The notes: generated from the letters alone by a model not told the origin. DNA of 64,000 nucleotides from Candidatus Barnesiella excrementavium (GCA_019115485.1 DXDM01000043.1:1-64000); one strand, 5' to 3'; positions 16,655 to 26,483 are shown, numbered from the stretch's first letter. A program made the numbers and translations.

Positions 16655-17134
16655 ATGGAACAGGAGCGATTTGCAAGTGTCCAAAAGACCTTCAACTACA
16701 CCCCCGGGAGCATCTTTACCAACCAATGGTCCAACCTGGCATTCGGTATCGGTATGATTGTTGTCCCGGCCATTTGCCCTTTTGGGTTGCGCATTCGTCG
16801 GTTGCACATCTTGTCGCCTTCGGTACTCTCGACTATTCTCATTATCGGTGGTATTGTGTTGTTGGTGTTTACCGGGTTGGCCATGCGCAAGGCCCGGGCT
16901 CTCATTCGGGACGGGGCCACGATTACGGTCGACGGTAATCGGGTGACCTACCCGACCGTCAAGTCGGGGCGGGTCGAGTATGATACCTTCTCCATCAGCG
17001 ACATCGAGTACATCAAGTACGACGCAAAGGAGAACCAGTGTAAGGTGAGCTTGCCCGACCGATATCTGGTATTCGAAACCCCCTATTTCGACTCGCAGGA
17101 CGAATATGAGGAGTTTCGAGCTCTGCTCGGTTAA
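16655..17134 (+). CDS. Small membrane protein with PH-like cytosolic domain
   Basis: 159 residues from the ATG at 16655, chosen because the longer upstream frame would run through the promoter and both operators. Two hydrophobic segments (about residues 28-44 and 55-76, the latter LSTILIIGGIVLLVFTGL) form a hairpin. A C-terminal domain with a beta-rich pattern (GATITVDGNRVTYP, then VSLPDRYLVFETPYF) resembles bacterial PH-like domains. No family is firmly recognised. It is the presumed target of the adjacent TetR regulator and may be a membrane stress or drug-response component. Confidence 0.7.
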   Translation: MEQERFASVQKTFNYTPGSIFTNQWSNLAFGIGMIVVPAICPFGLRIRRLHILSPSVLSTILIIGGIVLLVFTGLAMRKARALIRDGATITVDGNRVTYPTVKSGRVEYDTFSISDIEYIKYDAKENQCKVSLPDRYLVFETPYFDSQDEYEEFRALLG

Positions 17135-17163
17135 AGCATTAATCCATTAAACTTATCTATATC

Positions 17164-17844
17164 ATGATTGCAAAAACTATGAAAATCGTAACGGCTCTGG
17201 CGATTGCCGTGGCTGTGTTGGCGTCCTGCTCGTCGGGCAATGATTTGGGAATGGCTTCGCAAGAGGCGGTAGCCAAGGTAAAGGAACTCGTAAAAAGCCA
17301 GGTACCCGCCGATGCGAAAGTCTATCGGGTAGAGTGGAGGGAGGATCGTGGCGACCGTAAGCTCGAGAATGTGTTGAGCGAGGTTTCCGTGTTCTATATT
17401 ACCCCCGATAATAACGACTATCTACTGGTACTGAATCGGGACAGAGGTGACTTCAAAGCCGGAGGACCCTCGGAGAGCCGCGGTCAGACTTATGCTTATG
17501 AACAAACTACCGCGCTTGACCTGAATGCCATCGATGCCGCGACATTGCAACAGTGGGGCGAAGAGGGTGACAAACTGCTGCAAGCCGAGGAAGAGGGTGA
17601 CCAGTATGAATTGAAGTCGGTCGAGAATTTCACCTTCTACACCCTTCCGGTCGAGCTGAGTCGAGTAGAGCGCTGGAATACCGATGGCTCCTACAAGGCC
17701 GACAGCCAAAAGCAGTATGCCTATTTCTCGCTGAACTACACGAAAAAAGGAGAAAAGTCCGAAATGAACGGCCGGCTTCTCACGACCAATTACTACACCG
17801 TGCCGTTCCGGGTGAACGAGTCGGGACAAGTCGAATTCGAATAG
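17164..17844 (+). CDS. Lipoprotein of unknown function
   Basis: 226 residues. Signal peptide with lipobox VLASC; an internal ATG at 17179 gives the same mature protein and is an equally good start. The mature protein is charged and soluble (VKELVKSQVPADAKVYRVEW, then VENFTFYTLPVEL). No domain is recognised. It follows the PH-like protein by 29 nt and may share its transcript. Periplasmic or outer-membrane-attached location is expected. Confidence 0.7.
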   Translation: MIAKTMKIVTALAIAVAVLASCSSGNDLGMASQEAVAKVKELVKSQVPADAKVYRVEWREDRGDRKLENVLSEVSVFYITPDNNDYLLVLNRDRGDFKAGGPSESRGQTYAYEQTTALDLNAIDAATLQQWGEEGDKLLQAEEEGDQYELKSVENFTFYTLPVELSRVERWNTDGSYKADSQKQYAYFSLNYTKKGEKSEMNGRLLTTNYYTVPFRVNESGQVEFE

Positions 17845-17915
17845 TTCGTAACAAGCATTATGGGGTTGCACGGAGAGAGTTCCCGTCGTGGTTTGAAATC
17901 TCAACATAGAAAGTC

Positions 17916-18551
17916 ATGAAAAAGAGTCTTTGGTTTGTATTTCCCATGCTGATTCTGTGTGTAGGGTGCAAAACATCGGCGGTGTTCCAGCCGATAACGG
18001 CGGTGGAGGAGATGGACTACGATATGAACCCTGAGGTGTTGGAGTTACATAAGAAGTTCAAACCGCTCGAACGTCCGCAGGTGCGGTACACCGTTGAGCG
18101 GGCGGTCAAGACGGCCGACTCGTGCTGGGTGCTGGTGCGTATAGCCATTCCCTACAAGTCGATATGGAAAAAGGAGCTCTATTCGGTCGATATGGTTTTT
18201 CATGTACCCGAGGGGGTGATGGAGTTGGGTAGTCTTTCGCTCGATTCGAGAAGCCGCAAGAAAGAGACCGATTCTGATTCCGGCGAATTCCCTCCGGTCG
18301 ACATAGAGACTCGGGCGCACCACGTCGAGTATCTTTATTACTCTGTCAAGTTTGCCTATGACGAGCGTATGGAACGAAATGCCGAGATATTGTTGATGCC
18401 TTGTCTTTCCAATGAGCGTTATCTCTTTGGGTACGAAGCTACGGTGTTACCGCTCTATTGGATTGACGATGAGGCCGGAGGAATGTTTTGGAGCGAGTGT
18501 GCCGGTTTGTCTCAGCAGGCTCTGCTTGAAGTGTCCCCGGTAAAAAGATGA
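17916..18551 (+). CDS. Lipoprotein of unknown function
   Basis: 211 residues, lipoprotein signal with lipobox LCVGC. The mature part is beta-rich and contains paired aromatic segments (VDMVFHVPEGVMEL, then VEYLYYSVKFAYDERM). No family is recognised. Its stop overlaps the start of the next gene by 4 nt (ATGA at 18548-18551), so the two are translationally coupled. Confidence 0.7.
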   Translation: MKKSLWFVFPMLILCVGCKTSAVFQPITAVEEMDYDMNPEVLELHKKFKPLERPQVRYTVERAVKTADSCWVLVRIAIPYKSIWKKELYSVDMVFHVPEGVMELGSLSLDSRSRKKETDSDSGEFPPVDIETRAHHVEYLYYSVKFAYDERMERNAEILLMPCLSNERYLFGYEATVLPLYWIDDEAGGMFWSECAGLSQQALLEVSPVKR

Positions 18552-19711
18552 GGCGTATGAAGCGGTGTATAGTCGTTGTGTGTCTGGTTGCCTTGGTGGT
18601 GTTTGCACGGGCCGAAGAGTCCGACTCGGCCATCATCGCCAATTTTTGGGACGATGCTTCCGAACTTTATCAGAGAATCTATTCGTCCCGGATACTTCCC
18701 ACAGATTCGGTTGGGGCTTCGGTAGACTGCAAACTCTCGGTTAGGGCCGACAGTCTGCGGGTAGGCAGTGCCGTCGTGCTTGTGTTGGAGTGCGACCGCC
18801 GGCCCGATGTCGAGCCTCCTGTTCTCGTGGCCAACGGCCAGTCGATACGTCTCCGCAGCAACAGCAGCTCGACCGTTTACAGCAATGGAGAGAAGCGCTC
18901 GTGTTATCGCTATTTCTATCCGCTGCGACTCGAGACCGACGGACACTACGAGTTTTGGTGCAAAGACCTTTCGTTCGACAGCATTGCTTACGACCAGGGA
19001 ATGGTGATTCTCGATATTCCCCCGTCGGGTTATACTGTAAACTCCTGCTTCGAGCCTCCCTCCTCTCCGGCAAACAGGGTGTGGATAGTGCTGGGAGTCG
19101 TGGCCTTTTGTGTCGTAGCAGAGTGGCTGTTGTTCAGGTTATGTTTCCATAAGGAGGGAGATGAACCGCTGGCCGACTTTGTGCTGCGCACACGGCATTT
19201 GCCGCTTACGACTAGTTGGGGCATGACTCACTATGCCCTGCCCTCTTTGATGGCGTTTGTCGCGTTCTGTATGCTGCTGTTCAATCTTTTTTCCCTGATT
19301 TATGGCTGGGGTGTATTATTGCCCATATGGGCTTTGTGCATACCGTTACTGTTGGCGTTGCTGCTGTTTCGTGTGCAGCGCAACCGGCTTGATTTCGAGG
19401 AGGTGCCGACCCGCCTTTCGGTCGAGGAGATAGGAACCCTTTTTATCGAGTTGGCCGAAGAGCATGAGTGGACCATCGACCATCTGGGTCATGATTGTAT
19501 TGTGGCTCATACCAATCCCTCAATGTGGAGTCCGACCTGGGGCGAACAGATATTTGTCGTCTATGACAGCGGTCGGATGTGGCTCAACAGCGTGAATAAC
19601 CTTGACCGGCGTAGTTCGATTGTCTCCTTCGGTTATACCCGCCGCAATGTCCGTTGGGTAGTCGAAGCTATCCGGACCCGCGAACAGCAGATAGGCAGGA
19701 AGTCGGTCTGA
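18548..19711 (+). CDS. Membrane protein with periplasmic N-domain, unknown function
   Basis: 387 residues. N-terminal signal segment (RCIVVVCLVALVVFARA), then a periplasmic beta-rich domain to about residue 170, a membrane span (VWIVLGVVAFCVVAEWLLF), two further spans around 230-275, and a cytosolic C-terminal domain (RLSVEEIGTLFIELAEEHEW onward). The periplasmic domain could be immunoglobulin-like. No named family is recognised. The start overlaps the upstream lipoprotein stop, suggesting a two-component envelope unit. Confidence 0.7.
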   Translation: MRRMKRCIVVVCLVALVVFARAEESDSAIIANFWDDASELYQRIYSSRILPTDSVGASVDCKLSVRADSLRVGSAVVLVLECDRRPDVEPPVLVANGQSIRLRSNSSSTVYSNGEKRSCYRYFYPLRLETDGHYEFWCKDLSFDSIAYDQGMVILDIPPSGYTVNSCFEPPSSPANRVWIVLGVVAFCVVAEWLLFRLCFHKEGDEPLADFVLRTRHLPLTTSWGMTHYALPSLMAFVAFCMLLFNLFSLIYGWGVLLPIWALCIPLLLALLLFRVQRNRLDFEEVPTRLSVEEIGTLFIELAEEHEWTIDHLGHDCIVAHTNPSMWSPTWGEQIFVVYDSGRMWLNSVNNLDRRSSIVSFGYTRRNVRWVVEAIRTREQQIGRKSV

Positions 19712-19831
19712 TAACAGGAAACGGGAGCGAAGACTTTCATGGCATTTTCCTCCTCTTTTTCTCCTTCCCGTCCGTGCGGACAGATAATATTTGAGCCGGC
19801 CGGTCGTTCTTATATATATACGATTGTAACT

Positions 19832-20986
19832 ATGCAAAATATTTATGATGTCCGCCAAAAAGGAAAGTTGATATTTCTGTTGATATCGGTCCTGCTGGTT
19901 GGCGGTGTGTTGTATGTCTCGAACGATCTGGTGAAAGACCTTTCGGCCGAGGAGCGCAAGAAGATGGAGATATGGGCCGAGGCTACTCGCGAATTGGCCA
20001 GCGACAAGACCGAAATGAGCATGGAGCTCATCTTGAAGGTAATCCAGAGCAACACCTCGATACCGGCTATCCTGGTCGACGGGAACGGCGAGATAAACCA
20101 GTATGTCAATCTGAATCTGCCCGAGAAAGACCCCGACAAGTTCCTGCAACGGAAACTTTCCCGGTTGAAGGGGAGTTCGAATGTCATCGAAATCAACCTG
20201 GGCGACAACGAAAAACAGTATCTCTACTACGACGACTCCATTCTGTTGAAGCGCCTTTCGTTCTACCCTTACGTGCAGTTGGGGGTGATGGTGCTGTTTG
20301 TGCTCATCGTCTACTTTGCACTCATCAGCACGAAAAAAGCCGAGCAGAACAAGGTGTGGGTGGGATTGTCGAAAGAGACGGCCCACCAGTTGGGTACGCC
20401 CATCTCGTCGCTCATGGCCTGGGTGGACCTGCTGGAAGCCTCGGGCGTAGACCCCGCGTTGCTGTCGGATATGAATAAAGATGTGAAGCGGCTGTCGGTC
20501 ATTGCCGAGCGTTTCTCCAAGATAGGCTCCAAACCCGAGATGGAGCTGGTCTACATCAACGAGGTGCTCGAGAATGCCACCGAGTACATGCGCCGCCGGG
20601 TGTCCAGCAAGGTGCAGATTGTGACCCATCTCCCGGCCGATGCCGAGGGGGCTATGGTGTGTCTGTCGCTGTTCGAGTGGGTTATCGAGAATCTGTGCAA
20701 GAATGCGGTCGATGCCATGAACGGCGAAGGCCGTATCGATGTCTACCTCACCTCAGAGAAGCAGCAGCTCTATATCGACATCAAGGACACGGGCAAGGGA
20801 ATCGCCCGCAAGAACTTCAAGACTGTGTTCAATCCGGGCTATACCACCAAGAAACGGGGGTGGGGGCTGGGGCTTACGCTGGCCAAGCGCATCATCGAGG
20901 AGTATCACGACGGCCGCATCTTTGTCAAGGAGTCGGAGATAGGCAAGGGCACCACCTTCCGCATCGAGTTGAAACGGGTGGTGTAA
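19832..20986 (+). CDS. Orphan membrane histidine kinase
   Basis: 384 residues; start at 19832 gives a transmembrane segment directly at the N-terminus (LIFLLISVLLVGGVLYV), while the upstream extension to 19739 looks non-coding. A periplasmic sensor of about 130 residues and a second span (YVQLGVMVLFVLIVYFALIS) follow. The H-box is ETAHQLGTPISSL, with Gln instead of the usual Glu after His and Gly instead of Arg before TP. The ATPase part has the N-box NLCKNAVDAM, the G1 box DTGKGI and the G2 box GWGLGLTLAKRI, so catalysis looks intact. No response regulator gene is adjacent. The signal is unknown. Confidence 0.88.
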   Translation: MQNIYDVRQKGKLIFLLISVLLVGGVLYVSNDLVKDLSAEERKKMEIWAEATRELASDKTEMSMELILKVIQSNTSIPAILVDGNGEINQYVNLNLPEKDPDKFLQRKLSRLKGSSNVIEINLGDNEKQYLYYDDSILLKRLSFYPYVQLGVMVLFVLIVYFALISTKKAEQNKVWVGLSKETAHQLGTPISSLMAWVDLLEASGVDPALLSDMNKDVKRLSVIAERFSKIGSKPEMELVYINEVLENATEYMRRRVSSKVQIVTHLPADAEGAMVCLSLFEWVIENLCKNAVDAMNGEGRIDVYLTSEKQQLYIDIKDTGKGIARKNFKTVFNPGYTTKKRGWGLGLTLAKRIIEEYHDGRIFVKESEIGKGTTFRIELKRVV

Positions 20987-21101
20987 ATCCAGGAAAGAAA
21001 TCGGCCGCCGATGACATCTGTCGGCACGTCGCAAGCCGATGACAAAAGGACGGTACCAATAGACGAAAAATTTAAATATGAAATAAAAACTCCCGAAAAG
21101 A

Positions 21102-21133
21102 TTGTCGTATAACGATTATTTTTTATACCTTTG
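21102..21133 (+). promoter_or_regulatory. Promoter of the yceD-rpmF-fabH operon
   Basis: TTG at 21102-21104, 21 nt, then TACCTTTG at 21126-21133; the ATG at 21151 follows 17 nt later. Confidence 0.7.
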
Positions 21134-21150
21134 CGCAGTTTTAACGACAA

Positions 21151-21750
21151 ATGGCTTTGGGACGATTTAGCGCTTATAAATTACCGCTCAAAAGTATGCC
21201 GATAGGTACTCAGGACTTTGAGTATGTGTTGGATAATGAGTTCTTTAAGAATATCGAAGGTGAAGATGTTCAAAAAGGAAAGGTAAATGTGAAGCTCACC
21301 GTAAAGCGGAGTGCGGCCGCCTTTGAATTGGATTTCGATTTGGAAGGCGTCATTCAAATTCCGTGTGATCGCTGTCTCGACGACATGGATCACGAGGTGA
21401 AAACCCACGAGACGCTCTACGTGAAATTCGGTGCCGAATACAGCGAAGAGAGCGATAATGTGGTAATTATCCCCGAGAGCGACGGCGAGTTGAATATCGC
21501 CTGGTTCTTGTATGAGTTCGTGGCGCTGACAATCCCCTTGAAGCACGTGCACCCGGCAGGGAAGTGCAACAAGACGATGAGCGCCAAGTTGCGCAAACAC
21601 ACGGCCCGCTCGCTTAACGACAGCGACGACGAGGGTATCGGCTCGTATGACGATGAGGATATCGTAGATGAGGTACCCGGCGCCGGCGAGGAGATGACCG
21701 ATCCCCGGTGGGACGAGTTGAAGAAAATAATAGAAGATGATAATAATTAA
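21151..21750 (+). CDS. yceD: YceD/DUF177 family protein
   Basis: 199 residues. Contains the family hallmark IPCDRCLDDM followed by HETLYVKFG, then the conserved PLKHVHPAGKC segment. YceD proteins precede rpmF in most bacteria and are linked to 23S rRNA or ribosome maturation in plants and Escherichia coli. The C-terminus is strongly acidic (DDEGIGSYDDEDIVDE). First gene of the operon; rpmF starts 11 nt after its stop. Confidence 0.88.
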   Translation: MALGRFSAYKLPLKSMPIGTQDFEYVLDNEFFKNIEGEDVQKGKVNVKLTVKRSAAAFELDFDLEGVIQIPCDRCLDDMDHEVKTHETLYVKFGAEYSEESDNVVIIPESDGELNIAWFLYEFVALTIPLKHVHPAGKCNKTMSAKLRKHTARSLNDSDDEGIGSYDDEDIVDEVPGAGEEMTDPRWDELKKIIEDDNN

Positions 21751-21761
21751 ATAAAAGAAAA

Positions 21762-21947
21762 ATGGCACATCCTAAAAGAAAACAATCTAAAACGAGAACA
21801 GCCAAAAGAAGAACTCACGACAAAGCAGTAGCTCCTACTTTGGCAGTTTGCCCCAACTGTGGTGCTTGGCATGTATATCACACCGTATGTGGCGAGTGTG
21901 GCTATTACAGAGGAAAATTGGCAATCGAAAAAGAGGCAGCCGTCTAA
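21762..21947 (+). CDS. rpmF: 50S ribosomal protein L32
   Basis: 61 residues, the usual length. MAHPKRKQSKTRTAKRRTHD is the typical L32 N-terminus, and the two CxxC pairs (CPNCGAWH, CGECGYY) form the zinc-binding form of L32. Located between yceD and fabH as in most bacteria. Confidence 0.97.
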   Translation: MAHPKRKQSKTRTAKRRTHDKAVAPTLAVCPNCGAWHVYHTVCGECGYYRGKLAIEKEAAV

Positions 21948-22016
21948 GTTTTTCGACAAGTATGTAAAGCCCTAAGTCTCTTAGGGCATTTTTTCACACA
22001 CTAAGCCAATTTGATT

Positions 22017-23006
22017 ATGAATGCGAAAATTACGGGAATAGCCTCGTATGTTCCTGATTATGTGCTTACCAACGATGAGTTGTCGCACATGGTCGATACC
22101 AACGACGAGTGGATTACGACACGCGTGGGTATCAAGGAACGGAGAATTTTGAAGGGAGAAGGAACCGGCTCGTCCGACCTGGGCGAAAAAGCTGTCGCCG
22201 AACTTTTGAAAAAGACCGGCGTCAAGCCCGAAGAGGTAGATCTGTTGATCTGCGCCACTTCCAATCCCGACTATCGCTTCCCCTCTACGGCCTCGATCGT
22301 ATTGGAGAAACTGGGAATAAAAACCGCCTACGGTTATGACATTCAAGCTGCCTGCGCCGGATTTATCGTAGCCTTGCAGTCGGGTGCCGCCTACATCAAG
22401 AGCGGTTTGTACAAACACGTAATCGTGCTGGCAGCCGAGAAGATGTCGTCGATGGTCAACTACAAGGACCGTTCGACCTGTCCGCTCTTTGGCGACGCTG
22501 CGGCTTGCGTGATGCTCGAACCTACCGAAGAACCGGTGGGCATCGTGGACGCCGTACTTCATACCGACGGCATGGGATTGCCCCACTTGCTGATGAAGGC
22601 CGGCGGTGCCGTTCACCCCGCTTCGCACGAGACGGTCGACAACGATGAGCACTATGTATATCAAGAGGGTCGCGCCGTGTACAAACACGCCGTAACCGAC
22701 ATGCTCACCTCGTCGGAGAGCGTCATGGAGCGTAACGGACTGACGGTCGACACGATTGACTACTTTATCCCTCATCAGGCCAACCTGCGTATCATCGAGG
22801 CCATCGCCGATCGTATGAAACTGCCTGCCGAGAAACTGCTGGTCAATATCCAGAAATACGGCAACACGAGTGCAGCCTCCATTCCTTTGTGCATGGCCGA
22901 GTTTGAAAACAAGTTCAAAACCGGTGACAAGCTGGTACTCACGGCCTTCGGAGCCGGATTTACCTGGGGCGCTCTCTACCTCGTGTGGGGATACGACGCG
23001 AAATAA
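22017..23006 (+). CDS. fabH: 3-oxoacyl-ACP synthase III
   Basis: 329 residues from the ATG at 22017 (an in-frame TTG at 22011 is less likely). It condenses acetyl-CoA with malonyl-ACP to start fatty acid synthesis. Catalytic triad: C113 in ACAGF, H253 in PHQAN and N283 in YGNTSAA. KMSSMVNYKDRSTCPLFGDA and GAGFTWGAL are family signatures. Third gene of the yceD-rpmF-fabH operon, followed by a terminator and then era. Confidence 0.96.
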   Translation: MNAKITGIASYVPDYVLTNDELSHMVDTNDEWITTRVGIKERRILKGEGTGSSDLGEKAVAELLKKTGVKPEEVDLLICATSNPDYRFPSTASIVLEKLGIKTAYGYDIQAACAGFIVALQSGAAYIKSGLYKHVIVLAAEKMSSMVNYKDRSTCPLFGDAAACVMLEPTEEPVGIVDAVLHTDGMGLPHLLMKAGGAVHPASHETVDNDEHYVYQEGRAVYKHAVTDMLTSSESVMERNGLTVDTIDYFIPHQANLRIIEAIADRMKLPAEKLLVNIQKYGNTSAASIPLCMAEFENKFKTGDKLVLTAFGAGFTWGALYLVWGYDAK

Positions 23007-23025
23007 ACCTTGCGAGAATAAGACA

Positions 23026-23062
23026 AAGACGCATCACTTGTACATCAAGCGATGCGTCTTTT
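23026..23062 (+). terminator. Terminator after fabH
   Basis: AAGACGCATC (23026-23035) pairs with GATGCGTCTT (23051-23060), followed by a short T run. The outer AAGACA/TGTCTT bases extend the stem. Confidence 0.8.
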
Positions 23063-23173
23063 CTTGTCTTTGAACAAAAGCGGTCGGCGGTTGTTTCGTC
23101 AGGTAGAATATTTTCACTACCTTTGCGAAGGATAGCAGACACTTATCGTCTTGTGGACTAATAAAATAGAATT

Positions 23174-24061
23174 ATGCATAAAGCCGGTTTCGTAAATATC
23201 GTGGGGAATCCCAATGTGGGAAAATCTACGTTGATGAACTCGTTGGTGGGCGAGCGCATCTCGATTATCACGTCGAAGGCACAGACCACCCGCCATCGCA
23301 TCATGGGCATCGTCAACACCGACGACATGCAGATTGTCTATTCCGATACACCGGGCGTACTCGTCCCCAACTACAAGTTGCAGGAGTCGATGTTGAATTT
23401 CTCGCAGTCGGCTCTGGTCGATGCCGACATCTTGCTCTATGTGACCGACGTGATAGAGACCCCCACCAAAAACCAGTCGTTTCTCGACAAGGTGGCCGAG
23501 GAGACGGTGCCCGTGCTGGTGGTTATCAACAAGATAGACCTGTTGCAGGGCGGGCAGGAGTCGCTCGAAAAGCTGGTCGAGGAGTGGAAACGTCTGTTGC
23601 CGAAGGCCGAGGTTATCCCCGTGTCGGCCCAGTACAAGTTCAATCTCGACTATCTGTTGAAGCGCATTCAGGAGCTGTTGCCCCCGTCGCCGCCCTTCTT
23701 CGACAAAGATGCGCTCACCGACAAGCCCGCGCGCTTTTTCGTCACCGAAATCATTCGCGAGAAAATCCTGCTCACCTACGACAAGGAGATACCCTATGCC
23801 TGCGAGGTAGCCGTCGAGCAGTTCAAAGAGGAGGAGGGGCGCATACACATCATGGCGGTCATCTATGTCGAGCGCGATTCGCAAAAGGGCATCGTCATCG
23901 GCAAGGGCGGAGCCGCTTTGAAAAAGGTGGGCATGCTGGCCCGCAAGGACATCGAAGCCTTCTTCGACAAGAAGGTCTACCTCGAACTCTACGTCAAGGT
24001 CGAGAAAGACTGGCGTAGCCGAGAGAATAAACTGAGAGGATTTGGATACATACCCGAGTAA
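23174..24061 (+). CDS. era: GTPase Era
   Basis: 295 residues, the normal size. The G1 motif is GNPNVGKS at residues 11-18, G3 is DTPG and G4 is NKID; the C-terminal KH RNA-binding domain contains GIVIGKGGAALKKVG. Era binds the 3' end of 16S rRNA and checks 30S maturation. A TACCTTTG box at 23118-23125 lies upstream. der follows after 40 nt, as usual in Bacteroidetes. Confidence 0.96.
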   Translation: MHKAGFVNIVGNPNVGKSTLMNSLVGERISIITSKAQTTRHRIMGIVNTDDMQIVYSDTPGVLVPNYKLQESMLNFSQSALVDADILLYVTDVIETPTKNQSFLDKVAEETVPVLVVINKIDLLQGGQESLEKLVEEWKRLLPKAEVIPVSAQYKFNLDYLLKRIQELLPPSPPFFDKDALTDKPARFFVTEIIREKILLTYDKEIPYACEVAVEQFKEEEGRIHIMAVIYVERDSQKGIVIGKGGAALKKVGMLARKDIEAFFDKKVYLELYVKVEKDWRSRENKLRGFGYIPE

Positions 24062-24101
24062 AACCCGAAGGCTGTGACAGCCGTAAAAAGAAAGAGTAAT
24101 T

Positions 24102-25415
24102 ATGGGAAATATAGTAGCAATAGTAGGACGCCCCAATGTAGGAAAGTCGACCCTGTTCAACCGCCTGACGCAGACCCGCAAGGCCATCGTCAACGAAGAG
24201 GCCGGCACGACACGCGACCGCCAGTATGGCAAGGTCGAGTGGTGCGGACAGGAGTTCTCCATCATCGACACCGGCGGTTGGGTGGTCAATTCGGAAGATA
24301 TTTTTGAAGAAGAGATTAACAAGCAGGTGGCCCTGGCCATCGAAGAGGCCGACGTTATCTTGTTCATGGTCGATGTCAAGACCGGAGCTGTCGACCTCGA
24401 CGACCACGTGGCCGCCATCTTGCGCCGTTCGTCCAAGCCGGTGATTCTGGTGGCCAACAAGGCCGACTCCAACGAGTGGCAGTACAACGCCGCCGAGTTC
24501 TATTCGTTCGGACTGGGCGACCCCTTCTGCGTCTCGGCTGCCAGCGGTTCGGGCACGGGCGATCTGCTCGACGAGATTCTGAAACGCTTCACCAAGAAGT
24601 CGGAGCCCGAAATCGAGGCCGATATTCCCCGCTTTGCCGTCGTGGGGCGGCCCAATGCCGGCAAGTCGTCGATTATCAACGCCTTTATCGGCGAGGAGCG
24701 CTACATCGTGACCGACATAGCCGGGACCACGCGCGACTCGATTTATACCCGTTACGACAAGTTCGGATTCGACTTCTACCTGGTCGATACGGCCGGAATC
24801 CGCAAGAAAGGCAAGGTGACCGAGGACCTCGAATACTATTCGGTCATTCGGTCGATACGCGCCATCGAAGCCTCCGACGTCTGCATTTTGATGATCGATG
24901 CCACCCGCGGTATCGAGGGGCAGGACCTCAACATCTTCTCCCTCATACAGAAAAACAAGAAGGGACTGGTGGTGTGCGTCAACAAGTGGGATTTGGTCGA
25001 GGACAAGTCGAACAAGGCCATTCAGACCTTCGAGAACGCCATACGGGCACGCCTCGCTCCGTTTGTCGATTTCCCCATCGTCTATGCATCGGCCCTGACC
25101 AAGCAGCGCATCTTCAAGGTGCTCGAAAGCGCCGTGCAGGTCTACAAGAACCGGCAGCGCAAGATACCCACCTCGAAACTTAACGAGGTGATGCTCAGTG
25201 CCATCGAGAACTATCCGCCCCCCGCACACAAAGGCAAGTATGTGAAGATCAAGTATGTGACCATGTTGCGGGAGACCTATGTGCCCACCTTCGTCTTCTT
25301 CTGCAACCTGCCTCAGTGGGTGAAGGATCCCTATAAGCGCTATCTTGAAAACAAGATTCGCGAGACGTGGAATTTCAGCGGCACGCCCATCAACATCTTC
25401 ATGCGCGAGAAATAA
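24102..25415 (+). CDS. der: GTPase Der (EngA)
   Basis: 437 residues with two tandem G domains: GRPNVGKS at residues 9-16, and a second with GRPNAGKSS near residue 185, each followed by DTGGW or [10 protein letters not shown] and an NK(W)D box. The C-terminal KH-like domain ends at FMREK. Der acts in 50S subunit assembly. Likely co-transcribed with era, and followed by a terminator. Confidence 0.96.
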   Translation: MGNIVAIVGRPNVGKSTLFNRLTQTRKAIVNEEAGTTRDRQYGKVEWCGQEFSIIDTGGWVVNSEDIFEEEINKQVALAIEEADVILFMVDVKTGAVDLDDHVAAILRRSSKPVILVANKADSNEWQYNAAEFYSFGLGDPFCVSAASGSGTGDLLDEILKRFTKKSEPEIEADIPRFAVVGRPNAGKSSIINAFIGEERYIVTDIAGTTRDSIYTRYDKFGFDFYLVDTAGIRKKGKVTEDLEYYSVIRSIRAIEASDVCILMIDATRGIEGQDLNIFSLIQKNKKGLVVCVNKWDLVEDKSNKAIQTFENAIRARLAPFVDFPIVYASALTKQRIFKVLESAVQVYKNRQRKIPTSKLNEVMLSAIENYPPPAHKGKYVKIKYVTMLRETYVPTFVFFCNLPQWVKDPYKRYLENKIRETWNFSGTPINIFMREK

Positions 25416-25442
25416 AAGAGAAAAATAGACCCTCTGTCACCA

Positions 25443-25481
25443 CAGCCCCGGAGTTTTTACAAGATTCCGGGGCTGATTGTT
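25443..25481 (+). terminator. Terminator after der
   Basis: CAGCCCCGGA (25443-25452) pairs with TCCGGGGCTG (25466-25475), followed by ATTGTTTT. Confidence 0.85.
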
Positions 25482-25572
25482 TTCAAGGCTGGTGAAAGAT
25501 GACTATATTTGTGAAACCCTCGCCCGTGAAGGGCAGGCGGCCAATAACCTTTTAATCCATACGACTGTGAAG

Positions 25573-26475
25573 ATGATTCAACCTCCCTTTTTGATTCCCG
25601 GCGACGGACTCGCCATTGTGTCGCCGGCCAGTATAATCAACCCCGATTATGTGAAAGGCGCCGTAGCCCGGCTCGAAAGTTGGCCGGTAGGTGTATCGGT
25701 TTCGCTCCATTGCCTGGGGCGGTCGGGTGTCTATTCGGGCACCGTTGAGGAGCGTCTCGACGATTTGCGCACGGCTCTCTACAATCCCGAGGTGAAGGCC
25801 ATTCTGTGCAGTCGTGGCGGTTACGGCACGGTGCATCTGCTCGATTCGCTGGCCTCCGATGTGGCTCATAGCCCCAAGTGGATTATCGGGTTCAGCGACA
25901 TCTCGGCGCTGCATGCCCTGTGTGTGAGCCGGGGCATCATGTCGCTGCATGCACCCATGTGCAAGCACCTCACGGCCGAGCCGGCCGACGACCGCTGCAC
26001 GCAGTACCTGCGGCAGATTCTCTTTGGCGAGATACCCCATTACCACGAAAAGCCTCACCCCCTGAACCGTTGTGGTGAGGCTCGGGGTATGCTGGTGGGC
26101 GGCAATATGGCTGTGCTGTGTGCTCTGATAGGGACCCCCTACGACATCTTTCGCCCCGGGACGGTGCTCTTTATCGAGGATATTGCCGAGGCTCCCTACA
26201 AAATCGAGCGCATGCTCTACCAGTTGAAACTGTCGGGGCGGCTCGCCTCGCTGGCCGGGCTGATTGTAGGGCGCTTCACCGAGTATACCGAGAACGAGGG
26301 GCTGGGAGGAACGCTTTATGAACTCATCGCCCGCCTGGTCGAGGAGTATGACTACCCCGTCTGCTTCGACTTCCCCGTGGGTCATGTGCCCGACAATTTG
26401 CCTCTCATTGAGGGGGCAGAGGTATCCTTCTCGGTCGGTAACAGTTCGGTCGACCTCTCTTTTTGTATAAAATAG
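25573..26475 (+). CDS. ldcA: LD-carboxypeptidase, peptidase family S66
   Basis: 300 residues from the ATG at 25573, which gives the usual family N-terminus PPFLIPGDGLAIVSPAS; the frame extends upstream to 25477 without homology. S66 enzymes remove the terminal D-alanine from muropeptide tetrapeptides during peptidoglycan recycling. SRGGYGTVHLLD, GFSDISALHA (nucleophilic Ser region), FIEDIAEAPYKIERML (Glu region) and FPVGHVPDN (His region) are the expected signatures. No signal peptide, so cytoplasmic. Confidence 0.92.
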   Translation: MIQPPFLIPGDGLAIVSPASIINPDYVKGAVARLESWPVGVSVSLHCLGRSGVYSGTVEERLDDLRTALYNPEVKAILCSRGGYGTVHLLDSLASDVAHSPKWIIGFSDISALHALCVSRGIMSLHAPMCKHLTAEPADDRCTQYLRQILFGEIPHYHEKPHPLNRCGEARGMLVGGNMAVLCALIGTPYDIFRPGTVLFIEDIAEAPYKIERMLYQLKLSGRLASLAGLIVGRFTEYTENEGLGGTLYELIARLVEEYDYPVCFDFPVGHVPDNLPLIEGAEVSFSVGNSSVDLSFCIK

Positions 26476-26483
26476 GCGGGATA

